This document shows positions 41,761 through 51,102 of a DNA stretch of 64,000 nt, piece after piece; within the stretch, counting starts at the first letter, position 1; each line of letters opens with the position of its first letter. Under the pieces are notes generated by a model that was given only the letters and a program-made list of their open reading frames with translations, did no database searches and had not been told where the DNA came from. The DNA is taken from the NCBI GenBank assembly GCA_029204225.1, contig MU831884.1, positions 1 to 64,000 of the forward strand. Direction: 5' to 3'. The stretch comes from Diphasiastrum complanatum. Taxonomy: Eukaryota; Streptophyta; Lycopodiopsida; Lycopodiales; Lycopodiaceae. Both the position numbers and the translations under genes were made by a program.

Positions 41761-42748
41761 TGTTTTAAATTAAGCCCACAATTTCTTCCTTGGTGAATGA
41801 CTAATTCTATTTCATGATTCTTCCTGCATATTTATTGATCATTGATCTAGGGTCAAATGAACCCAACTTTGGTTCTATGTCTGCTCATTTGATACCTGCA
41901 GGAATCACAAAACTTAGACAACCAATTTATTTGAAGAACATCTACAATGGCCTTCCGGCTGATCTCCAACAAAGGGAAATCAATCATGTTATAATTTCAA
42001 GTTTTAGATATTAAGTTCAATGAATTGAAGTCATTGAAGACTTGGCCATCTTCAAGGACTTCCAAGAACTAGCATTTAGAACAAGTCTGCAGAATTACAC
42101 TAAGTGTCGCAACAGTCTGCATAAATACACTAAGTGTCACAACAGTCTACAGAAATACATTAAGTGTCGCGACAGTCTGTAGAAATGAACTATGTTTTCC
42201 ACAACTTCATCTTTTTTGCATTTTTCGAAATGCGACACTTTCATAGTTCAAAAGTTTAACTGTTTTAAAGGCACCTTCGACTTTTTCGCAAAATCTCGAA
42301 GAGAGAGAAAATGCCGAAGGTCATCTATTTTCATAAGTTAAACTGTTTCAAGGGCATCTTCAACGTTTTCGCAAAATCTTGAAGAGAGAGAAAAATGCCG
42401 AAGGTCGTCTATTTCGAACGAGAAACATTCCCAGTCACTTCCTGAAATTTGCGAAGTGAGAGAAAACCACTTTACGTAAAATGCAAAGTGAGAGAATCAG
42501 TGATGTCCTCGTCAGTGTCAACGATGCTAAATTGTTGACCGTATTCAATATGGACAATCGTCACAAAAGCCATATACTTCCAAGTACAATGACTTTTCTA
42601 ATTAGGTGACAAGCATTGATTGTAATTAATACACGGATGAAATCTATAAGTAGATCGTCCGAGCACAGATTATTAATTGCTCCGTTCATGAGACACATTG
42701 TTTGAGCATCCCAGTTACGCAGTCATTTTGGTTGTAATTGCTATTCTG
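41761..42748 (+). repeat. Right LTR of copia G
   Basis: Direct repeat of 37702-38705 with noticeable divergence and small indels. Both copies keep a short open frame near their start (37755 and 41814) with the shared words MSAHLIPAGITKLRQPIYLK. Confidence 0.75.
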
Positions 42749-42765
42749 CTATTAATCTATTTTAG

Positions 42766-43533
42766 CAGATGCAAAGAACAGGCTTAGCACCAGACAAGGT
42801 TGTGTCCGTTGTTGTCCTAAAAGCATGTGCCAGCCTAGCAGCTCTGGAACAGGGGAAACAGTTGCACTCCGACATCATTAAAAGAGGCTTTCAGTCGGAT
42901 GTGATTGTAGGGAACACCCTTGTTGACATGTATGCAAAATGCGGGTGCACAGATGACGCCCGTGAACTGTTCAACAACATGAGTGAACGAGATGTGGTTT
43001 CGTGGAATGCGATGATTGCGGGATACGCACAGAATGGGCTTGGCAAGGAGGCCCTTGCTCTGTATGACCAAATGAAACAGGAAGGGGTGCAGCCAAACAA
43101 AGTCACATTTACTTGTGTTCTCTCTGCATGTGCCAGCTTAGCAGCCCTGGAACAGGGCAAACAGCTCCACTCTGATATCATAAAAAGAGGCTTTCAATCA
43201 GATGTGATTGTAGGGAGCATCCTTGTTGACATGTATGCAAAATGCTCAACAACATGAGTGAACGAAATGTGGTTTCATGGAGTGCGATGATTGCAAGATA
43301 TGCACAGAATGGGCTTGGTAAGGAGGTCCTTGCTCTGTATGAGCAAATGAAACAGGAAGGGGTGCAGCCAAACAATGTCACATTTACTTGTGTTCTATCT
43401 GCATGTGCCCATTCTCGCCTAGTAGATGAAGGTCGTCACGTCTTTGATTCCATGTGTAAAGATCATGATGTTACTCCAACCAAGGAACACTATGCATGTA
43501 TGGTCGATCTGCTAGCGCGTGCAGGGTGCTGGG
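42766..43533 (+). pseudogene. PPR protein gene (PLS class), 5' portion
   Basis: Encodes tandem pentatricopeptide repeats, RNA-binding helical repeats of organelle RNA-processing factors. Visible words include DKVVSVVVLKACASLAALEQ, VDMYAKCGCTDDARELFNNM, ERDVVSWNAMIAGYAQNGLG and EHYACMVDLLARAGC. Two repeats share a stretch of 30 identical residues, with mostly silent nucleotide differences. The gene's 5' end is missing: the frame runs into copia G LTR sequence. A deletion near 43243 shifts the frame (MYAKC then LNNMSERN). At 43533 the copia H insertion interrupts it; the coding sequence resumes at 55853. Confidence 0.9.
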
Positions 43534-44183
43534 TGTGAAAGATTCAACTAGTTTCATCACATTTTGCAATATTTCCATATTTGGCATATTGAGGCCAAAA
43601 CTTGTTTTAGACTTAGAGGTTGACTTTTCAAAGTTAATTAGTCTAAATTTCATCTGAATAAACACTTTTTGAAAGTGTGGGAAAGATAGAATGCGAGTTT
43701 GAGTAGATTCAATTTGAATAAGTTGGGTACATTGAATCTAGACTCAAAATTGGTAGGGTTAGCATTCTGGTGGAAAAGCCAAGTGGCCAAGTAGGGTTTG
43801 GACCTGTTATAAAAGGATGTACCTCATGGAGAGAGTCATCTTCTCTCTTCTCTATCTCATTTCATGCTTATACATGGTTCGCTTGGGTTCTACTATCCAT
43901 TGGTGCACTATCTTGGTGATTGCTTGCAATTCTATGTGTAGAATGATCTATATTTGCTATTTTTGGATCCACACGTGTGAAATACAGTAGCTTGATGGTT
44001 TTGTACATACAAAAATAGTACATAATCATTTCATTCAAGTTTGATCAAGTTCTATAAGTGTTTGCATCTCAAATTGTGTGTAGATGCTAATTTTTCTACA
44101 TTGGTGAAATTGGTAGTGTATTTCTCTTTCTAACCAAAGATCATTCAAGTAGATTGGATCTTAAGGATCTGAAATCTTTCACA
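43534..44183 (+). repeat. Left LTR of copia H
   Basis: 650 bp, TG...CA termini, with a TATAAAA box at 43808-43814 and one CCACACGTGTGAAA word near 43970. Confidence 0.93.
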
Positions 44184-44195
44184 TGGTATCGGAGC
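44184..44195 (+). other. Primer binding site of copia H (one mismatch)
   Basis: TGGTATCGGAGC, one base off the usual TGGTATCAGAGC, directly after the LTR. Confidence 0.88.
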
Positions 44196-44344
44196 TCGTG
44201 TTTCAGGTTATGAAGGAGGAAATCAAATCTATCAATGATTTGGTGAAGATATCAAGTCTAGAGCATGCTAGAGAGGATTCTACACCAAAATCGGATTTTT
44301 TGCTTTTGTAGATTGGATCTTTTGTAGATCAAAACACTAAATAG

Positions 44345-45206
44345 TGTTGAAAATTGTCACTTCTCACTTGACATTGGTTCATGTAAATATTGATCAAACA
44401 TTAGAATATGTTGATGATATGATTTCACACGTGTGGAGCATGTTCCCATGTGTGAAAGGATGTACTTTTCATGTTTGTATATATCCAAATTGATTTTGTA
44501 TCATTCTAGTTAGTGTGAACATGAAATGACTAGTTTTTAGTCAAGTTGACTAGTCACCTACAAATTAGCTTTTCCTTGCATGTGCATGAGTAAATGCTCC
44601 CACATGGCAAGTGGATGTTCACATGTGTGTATAGAGTACTAGAAGATAAGAGTTGACCATTTTCCTTAGATCCTATTTTGTAGGGAATATTCCTATATTC
44701 TAGGAGACTAGCTTTTTGGATTTTAGTCATATTCTAGAAGGTCAACTATTGGATAAGGATCAAGGATGGATCAAATGGATAGATATGAGTGATGTGGCAC
44801 TCTTCACACGTGTGAAGGCCTACTGGACTGTACCAGACTCATGGATGTACTTGATCCATAAAAGGATCATCATTTTGCTAAGAAAATTGATGAGACTTTT
44901 GCACTCTACACTTTTGTGAGATTTCTAGTCATTTGTCTTGTGATTTTTATGCATGATTGCTATCTAGTATCATTGTACTTGTTGTTTCAGGTGCAGTCCG
45001 TACAGTGGACAGTACTCCACACGTGTGAAGCCGCTCTCACTAAAAAATGATGTGTTGATCCATTGCTCTTGCTTAAATCCAAGTGTAGTGAATCTAGATC
45101 AAGATCTAATGTGTAGAACTTGATAGATTCATTGATTAAGCAACCAATAACTCTCTATGATTGTAAAGTACAATCATTATTGTCCTAAAAACTGTAAAAT
45201 TTATCA
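44345..45206 (+). repeat. Left LTR of copia I
   Basis: 862 bp, TGTTGAAAATTG...TTTATCA. CACGTG cores lie at 44428, 44807 and 45020. Confidence 0.96.
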
Positions 45207-45218
45207 TGGTATCAGAGC
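45207..45218 (+). other. Primer binding site of copia I
   Basis: TGGTATCAGAGC immediately follows the left LTR. Confidence 0.95.
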
Positions 45219-45802
45219 TAAGTAAGAGAGTGATCATTGAATCATAAATCTTGTAAAGATCATTGGCAAAATTTGTTTTTTGGCCAATACTAGTGAGGGC
45301 GAGTTCTTCTAGAGTGATAGCTTGTAATCATTTGGATCAAAACGACTTGGAGGCTGTGTATGTACTTTTCACACGTGTGAAACCGTACAGCAACTTTCAA
45401 TTCAAGTTACTTTGTGTTTTTTGGTCCCAAAATCACAATACTAGTTCATTTTTGGTGCTTTTTGAAGCATAGTATTGATCTAGATTCATTCTAACTAATG
45501 CCTATGACCAAATAGTGTTTTGGATCATTGAAGCATTTCTTTTTAGAGTCTAAGATCAGATCTAAGAGGCTGATTTGTTCAGATCCTTAGTTGAAGTGAA
45601 ATCTCTAAGAAAAGTGTAAAGCAATTTTTTTTTGTGAGAGTGAAAGCTAGAAATTTTTGGTAAGATCTTTGAGTATCATTCAAGCTTGTGTGTTAGTTTG
45701 ATAGAGACAAGCCTATAGGCATTCTAGTAAGCTTTAGGCCACTTCATAGATTTTTTAAAATTCAAAAATCTTTGTGATTTTTAAAAGAGCATTCATTCTA
45801 AA
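45219..45802 (+). other. 5' leader of copia I
   Basis: 584 bp of untranslated leader between primer site and gag start. It includes one perfect palindrome TTTTCACACGTGTGAAA near 45367-45383. Confidence 0.7.
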
Positions 45803-48800
45803 ATGTCATCCATGGGTGGATATTTGATGGAACCAAGTGAGAGACTCACTTCCACAAATTATTCCATTTGGAAAGTGAGAATGGAATCACTCCTAGTGAT
45901 CCATGATCTATATGACATAGTTCAAGGAGTAGAGGAAGAGCCTCAAACTCCCCAAGAACAAGCCAAATACAAGAAGAGAGCAAGATTAGCTCTACATTGC
46001 ATAAAGTTAAATGTATGCAATGACCTCTTGAAAGAGGTGTCTTCTTGTACCTCATCCAAAGAGGCTTGGGATTCATTAAAGAGCATTTATGAATCCAACA
46101 ATACTTCAAGAATCCTCATGCTAAGAAATCAAGTTTTCCAAAGCATGAAAGGAAGTGGAGAGAGTGGACAAGAGTATGTTCTTAGGATCAAATCTCTTAA
46201 CAAGGAGTTAAGTGCAATAGGAGAGAAGATCCAAGATCAAGAACTAGTACAAATCATTTTGAATGGTCTAAGTGATGAGTTTACCAACTTAGTCCAATCA
46301 TTTGCCATTCAAGACTCTCTTCCATCCATTGAAAAGTTGCACAATGTTCTTGTGGCCGAGGAGAGTAGGCTTCTACACCTCAAGACAAGAATGGATAGCA
46401 TGTCACTTAATGGAGGAGAGGAGAAAGCTAACTTTACATCTAAAGGCAAGAAAAAGCAAAATCCATTCAAGAAAAATCAAGGCAAGGAGGCCGAGATGAA
46501 GAATGGAGGATCTACCTCCAAAGGCAAAGTGAAGAACAAGGCAAAACTAAAGTGTTTCTTTTGTGGAAAGAAAGGACACTTTGCCTCAGAATGCTACTTG
46601 AAGAAGAATCAACAAGCCAAAGGAGATCAAGGGAACATTGCTCAAGAGGAAGAATATGAGGATGGATTCAACACATCCTTAATGGTTGCATCTACACCAA
46701 CTTCAAGTCAAGACACATGGTGGATAGATAGTGGGGCTAGTTCCCACATGTCCTTTAACAAGCATTATTTTTCTACTCTTCTATCTTGTAATGACTCTAA
46801 GAAGTCAATATACACTGCTAGTGATCAAGCATGCAAGATAGATGGCATAGGATCTATACCTCTTTGTTTAGGCACATCTAAAAGGATAGATCTAGATAAT
46901 GTTTTGTATGTTCCTACCATTTCAAGAAACTTGCTTAGTGTAGGACAATTAATGGACAATGGACTAGATGTACATTTCAAGAATGGAGTTTGTTCCATCT
47001 TGAAAAATGATAAGTGCATAGCTAGTGGCATTAAGCAAGGTAGACTTTTCAAGTTGGATGCTAATGTTGCAAGTGAAAGTGTGAACTTGGCTAGGGAGGA
47101 GCTAACTCAAGTGGAGCTTTGGCATAAGAGATTAGGCCATCCTAATCTTCAATCTATGGAGTCAATGGCAAGCAAGGAACTAGCTCTCGGCCTACCAAGA
47201 GCTTTCAAGAAGTGTGGAAAAATGTGTGAGGCATGTGGCCTTGCAAAGTCACACAAATCTTCTTACAAGAAATCTTCATCAAGATCTCTCTCTCCCTTGG
47301 ATCTCATACATTCTGATGTACATAGTTTTTCACATGCAAGTAATGGAGGTGCCTTGATGTATGTAACTTTTATAGACGATTGTACTAGATTCACATGGAT
47401 TGAGTTACTATCAAAGAAAAATCCTGTTTATGAAGCTTTCATTAAGTTCAAGTCTCTAGTAGAGAAACAACTTAGTACTTCTATCAAAGCACTAAGATGT
47501 GATAATGGAGGAGAGTACACCTCCAATAAAATGAAAGACTTTTGTGAGATCAATGGTATTAAGTTACAATACACTTGTTCCTACACCCCTCAACAAAATG
47601 GGGTGGCCGAGAGGAAAAATAGGAGTCTATGTGAGTGTGCAAAGTCCTTGAGGCTTGATGCATCACTTCCCATCTCATTTTGGGGAGAAGCCATAACATG
47701 TGCTAATTATTTGTGTAATAGACTTCCTAGTAGTGCTATAGATGGGATCTCACCTTATCAAGCCTTGTTTGATAAGAAACCCAATGTAAAATATTTTAAG
47801 ATCTTTGGATGTACTTGTTATGTACACATTCCTTTGGAGACTAGAAGGAAAGAAGATGCTACCTCCTTCAAAGGAATCTTTGTTGGCTATGGAGAAAATA
47901 GCAAGGGATATAGGATATATGATCCTACATCCAAGAAAGTAAAGGTAAGCAAGGATGTACTTTTTGATGAGTCACAATTTGCTAAGAGCTTGTCAAATGG
48001 ATCTAACCCATTGTGCATTGAAGATCTTGACAAATCCGAGGAGGATCTTGACAAACCCGAGGAGGATCATGACAAACCCGAGGATGGAGATTTGGATCCA
48101 AGTCAAAAGGGGCCAAGAAGATCATCAAGGAGCAAGGCCGAGCCCTCAAGGCTTACCTATGTGGACAAGGGAAAGCAAAAGGAAGGCTCTACATCTTCTA
48201 CCTCTTACTCTTTTTTAGCTACATTGATTGAAGAACCATCATCTTTTGAAGAAGCATGTAAATCTAAAGTTTGGAGAGATGCAATGCAAGTAGAGTATGA
48301 TGCATTAGAAGAAAATCATACTTGGAATCTTGTAAATCTTCCAAGAGGAAAGAAACCACTTGCATGTAAGTGGATTTATAGAATTAAGTACAATCAAGAT
48401 GGATCTATTAGTAAATACAAAGCTAGGCTTGTTGCTAAGGGATTTCTTCAAATAAAAGGATTGGATTATGAAGAAACATTTGCACCTGTAGCTAAGCTTG
48501 TAACTATTAGATTAATCATTTGCATTGCTACTTTGTTCCAATGGGATCTCTACCAAATGGATGTGACAAATGCCTTCTTGAATGGCTTCTTAGAAGAGGA
48601 AATCTACATGATGCAACCCGAGGGCTTCATCAAGATTGGTGAGGAGCAAAAGGTGTGCTACTTAAGGAAGAGCCTATATGGCTTGAAGCAAGCACCTAGA
48701 GCTTGGTACTCTAGGTTGCATGATTTTCTCTATTCTCTTGGCTTTGTACTAAGTGCTTATGAACCTTCTTTATATTTCAAATGTAATGAAGGAAAGATCA

Positions 48801-49783
48801 TCATTTTGGTTCTTTATGTTGATGACATCATTATGACAGGAAATGATGATGATGGCATAGGCAAAGTAAAAGTTGACTTATCTAGTGAGTTCAAGATGGT
48901 AGATCTAGGCTTCCTAAAGTTTATACTTGGGATAGAAGTGTCTAGAAGTAGCAATTGTACTTTCATAAGTCAATCTAAGTATGCTACTTCCATTCTTGAA
49001 AGATTTGGTATGAAAGATTGTAAGGGGATTGACACCCCTATGGAGCATGTTGTGAAAGCAACTAATGAAGGTGATGAAGCATCCTTTGAGGACATCACTC
49101 TCTTTAGGAAGCTTATAGGCTCTCTAATCTATTTAACCATCACTAGACCTGACTTAAGTTTTTGTGTAAGCAAGTTGAGTCAAAGTATGCAAGCTCCTTT
49201 AATTCATCATTGGAAAAGTGCCAAGAGAGTACTTAGATATGTTTCTAGTACTAGATTTTTTGGTATACTTTATGAAGGATCTAACTTGCACTTGAGAGCC
49301 TACTCGGATTCAGATTTTGCAAGTGACAAGATGGATAGGAAGTCCATTAGTGCATTTGCAACATTTCTTTGTGGAGGAGTGATATCTTGGCTTTCCAAAA
49401 AGCAAGATACAATCTCACTATCTTCTTGTGAAGCCGAGTACAAGGCATTGACTTCAACAACCAAAGAGCTCTTATGGCTAAGAAGACTCTTGATGGAACT
49501 ACATGTGCTAGAGGCCGAGGAGATCCCTTACATATTTTGTGACAATCAAGCTTCTCAACAAATTGCTTCAAATCCTATCTTCCATGCTAGAACAAAGCAT
49601 ATTGAGATAGCTCACCACTTTGTGAGGGAGAAGGTACAATCCAAGGAAGTGCAACTACATCATGTACCATCATCCGAATGCATAGCTGATATCTTAACCA
49701 AACCATTGTCCAAAGATCCATTTTTTAAGTTAAGATATGCTCTTGGAATTGTAGATAGATGTACACTAGATTTGCCAAGTTAG
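45803..49783 (+). CDS. Copia I gag-pol polyprotein, intact
   Basis: A 1326-residue single-frame copia polyprotein. Gag starts MSSMGGYLMEPSERLTSTNY. Next come a CCHC knuckle CFFCGKKGHFASEC near residue 250, protease WWIDSGASSH near 307, and integrase with HKRLGHPN...CEACGLAKSH near 440-475, core RCDNGGEYTSN near 565 and TPQQNGVAERKN near 597. Reverse transcriptase has CKWIYRIKY near 855, YGLKQAPRAWYSR, and the catalytic LYVDDIIMTGND near 1004. RNase H has YSDSDFASDKMDRKS near 1168 and SSCEAEYKA. Length and domain order are those of a full copia polyprotein, and no catalytic residue looks lost. The start codon is the first ATG of the frame and begins the Gag homology. It may also supply enzymes in trans to the reverse-transcriptase-less element H. 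Confidence 0.95.
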   Translation: MSSMGGYLMEPSERLTSTNYSIWKVRMESLLVIHDLYDIVQGVEEEPQTPQEQAKYKKRARLALHCIKLNVCNDLLKEVSSCTSSKEAWDSLKSIYESNNTSRILMLRNQVFQSMKGSGESGQEYVLRIKSLNKELSAIGEKIQDQELVQIILNGLSDEFTNLVQSFAIQDSLPSIEKLHNVLVAEESRLLHLKTRMDSMSLNGGEEKANFTSKGKKKQNPFKKNQGKEAEMKNGGSTSKGKVKNKAKLKCFFCGKKGHFASECYLKKNQQAKGDQGNIAQEEEYEDGFNTSLMVASTPTSSQDTWWIDSGASSHMSFNKHYFSTLLSCNDSKKSIYTASDQACKIDGIGSIPLCLGTSKRIDLDNVLYVPTISRNLLSVGQLMDNGLDVHFKNGVCSILKNDKCIASGIKQGRLFKLDANVASESVNLAREELTQVELWHKRLGHPNLQSMESMASKELALGLPRAFKKCGKMCEACGLAKSHKSSYKKSSSRSLSPLDLIHSDVHSFSHASNGGALMYVTFIDDCTRFTWIELLSKKNPVYEAFIKFKSLVEKQLSTSIKALRCDNGGEYTSNKMKDFCEINGIKLQYTCSYTPQQNGVAERKNRSLCECAKSLRLDASLPISFWGEAITCANYLCNRLPSSAIDGISPYQALFDKKPNVKYFKIFGCTCYVHIPLETRRKEDATSFKGIFVGYGENSKGYRIYDPTSKKVKVSKDVLFDESQFAKSLSNGSNPLCIEDLDKSEEDLDKPEEDHDKPEDGDLDPSQKGPRRSSRSKAEPSRLTYVDKGKQKEGSTSSTSYSFLATLIEEPSSFEEACKSKVWRDAMQVEYDALEENHTWNLVNLPRGKKPLACKWIYRIKYNQDGSISKYKARLVAKGFLQIKGLDYEETFAPVAKLVTIRLIICIATLFQWDLYQMDVTNAFLNGFLEEEIYMMQPEGFIKIGEEQKVCYLRKSLYGLKQAPRAWYSRLHDFLYSLGFVLSAYEPSLYFKCNEGKIIILVLYVDDIIMTGNDDDGIGKVKVDLSSEFKMVDLGFLKFILGIEVSRSSNCTFISQSKYATSILERFGMKDCKGIDTPMEHVVKATNEGDEASFEDITLFRKLIGSLIYLTITRPDLSFCVSKLSQSMQAPLIHHWKSAKRVLRYVSSTRFFGILYEGSNLHLRAYSDSDFASDKMDRKSISAFATFLCGGVISWLSKKQDTISLSSCEAEYKALTSTTKELLWLRRLLMELHVLEAEEIPYIFCDNQASQQIASNPIFHARTKHIEIAHHFVREKVQSKEVQLHHVPSSECIADILTKPLSKDPFFKLRYALGIVDRCTLDLPS

Positions 49784-49784
49784 A

Positions 49785-49796
49785 AGTGAGGAGGAG
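49785..49796 (+). other. Polypurine tract of copia I
   Basis: The purine-rich run AAGTGAGGAGGAG ends directly before the right LTR. Confidence 0.8.
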
Positions 49797-50658
49797 TGTT
49801 GAAAATTGTCACTTCTCACTTGACATTGGTTCATGTAAATATTGATCAAACATTAGAATATGTTGATGATATGATTTCACACGTGTGGAGCATGTTCCCA
49901 TGTGTGAAAGGATGTACTTTTCATGTTTGTATATATCCAAATTGATTTTGTATCATTCTAGTTAGTGTGAACATGAAATGACTAGTTTTTAGTCAAGTTG
50001 ACTAGTCACCTACAAATTAGCTTTTCCTTGCATGTGCATGAGTAAATGCTCCCACATGGAAAGTGGATGTTCACATGTGTGTATAGAGTACTAGAAGATA
50101 AGAGTTGACCATTTTCCTTAGATCCTATTTTGTAGGGAATATTCCTATATTCTAGGAGACTAGCTTTTTGGATTTTAGTCATATTCTAGAAGGTCAACTA
50201 TTGGATAAGGATCAAGGATGGATCAAATGGATAGATATGAGTGATGTGGCACTCTTCACACGTGTGAAGGCCTGCTGGACTGTACCAGACTCATGGATGT
50301 ACTTGATCCATAAAAGGATCATCATTTTGCTAAGAAAATTGATGAGACTTTTGCACTCTACACTTTTGTGAGATTTCTAGTCATTTGTCTTGTGATTTTT
50401 ATGCATGATTGCTATCTAGTATCATTGTACTTGTTGTTTCAGGTGCAGTCCGTACAGTGGACAGTACTCCACACGTGTGAAGCCGCTCTCACTAAAAAAT
50501 GATGTGTTGATCCATTGCTCTTGCTTAAATCCAAGTGTAGTGAATCTAGATCAAGATCTAATGTGTAGAACTTGATAGATTCATTGATTAAGCAACCAAT
50601 AACTCTCTATGATTGTAAAGTACAATCATTATTGTCCTAAAAACTGTAAAATTTATCA
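49797..50658 (+). repeat. Right LTR of copia I
   Basis: 862 bp, almost identical to the left LTR, followed by AATAG. Confidence 0.96.
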
Positions 50659-50663
50659 AATAG

Positions 50664-51102
50664 GTCAATATACTTCTTCAATTTCGATTTTTGAATTCAC
50701 ATGCTGGATTTGGCCGATTTTTGGATCATTGGTTCAGCCTAAGTGGTGGCTTATAGATTGCATATCAAATTTTTAGCATTTGCATGTAGATTTGGAATAG
50801 TCAATTTTTTGTGATTTTGTCAAAACCCTAATTTTGATTGGATCTCTAGATAGTGAGGATGCTAGAATTCATTTGAGTGTGTTTCAATCTTAGGAAGTGG
50901 CAAAAGTCATTAGATTGAGGATAGATCATAAGTTGATCAAGATTCCATAATTCTATGTGTTGATTTGCTTGGATAAGTGCTAGAAGAGAATTTGTGAGAT
51001 AGTTTCAAATCTTGGTGATTTCTTTTGAAAGCATTTGTTGTTGTTCAAAGGAGTGCTTTGTGCATTGAAACAGGTTGAAAGAGAATATCAGGTCATTGCT
51101 AC
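50664..51102 (+). other. Rest of copia H leader
   Basis: Leader of H that continues 44184-44344 after the copia I insertion. No coding content is seen. Confidence 0.7.

Larger units (their letters stand above)
37702..42748 (+). mobile_element. Copia G, internally deleted element with ~1-kb LTRs
   Basis: Two long direct repeats (37702-38705 and 41761-42748) enclose a plus-strand pol fragment. They start TGCTGG and TGTTTT and share AATTAA-CCCACAATTT onward. A purine tract AAGGAGGAC precedes the right copy. Gag, protease and the first half of integrase are absent, and no primer site is recognised after the left repeat. No matching target duplication is seen: sequence left of G is copia F Gag, sequence right of G is PPR. 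A rearrangement after insertion is likely. Confidence 0.75.
44345..50658 (+). mobile_element. Copia I, intact and very young
   Basis: A complete 6314-bp copia nested in the leader of H. Its two LTRs are each exactly 862 bp (44345-45206 and 49797-50658) and differ at about two sites by eye. It has a perfect primer site (45207-45218), one uninterrupted gag-pol frame of 1326 residues, a purine tract before 49797, and AATAG duplications at 44340-44344 and 50659-50663. All parts needed for transposition appear present. LTRs carry several TTCACACGTGTGAA-type palindromes with a CACGTG core. Confidence 0.96.

Noticed and set aside
44716-50371. 67-codon open frame present in both copia I LTRs (44716 and 50168)
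   Set aside because: Its presence twice only reflects that the LTRs are near-identical copies. Its start and codons show no sign of protein constraint.
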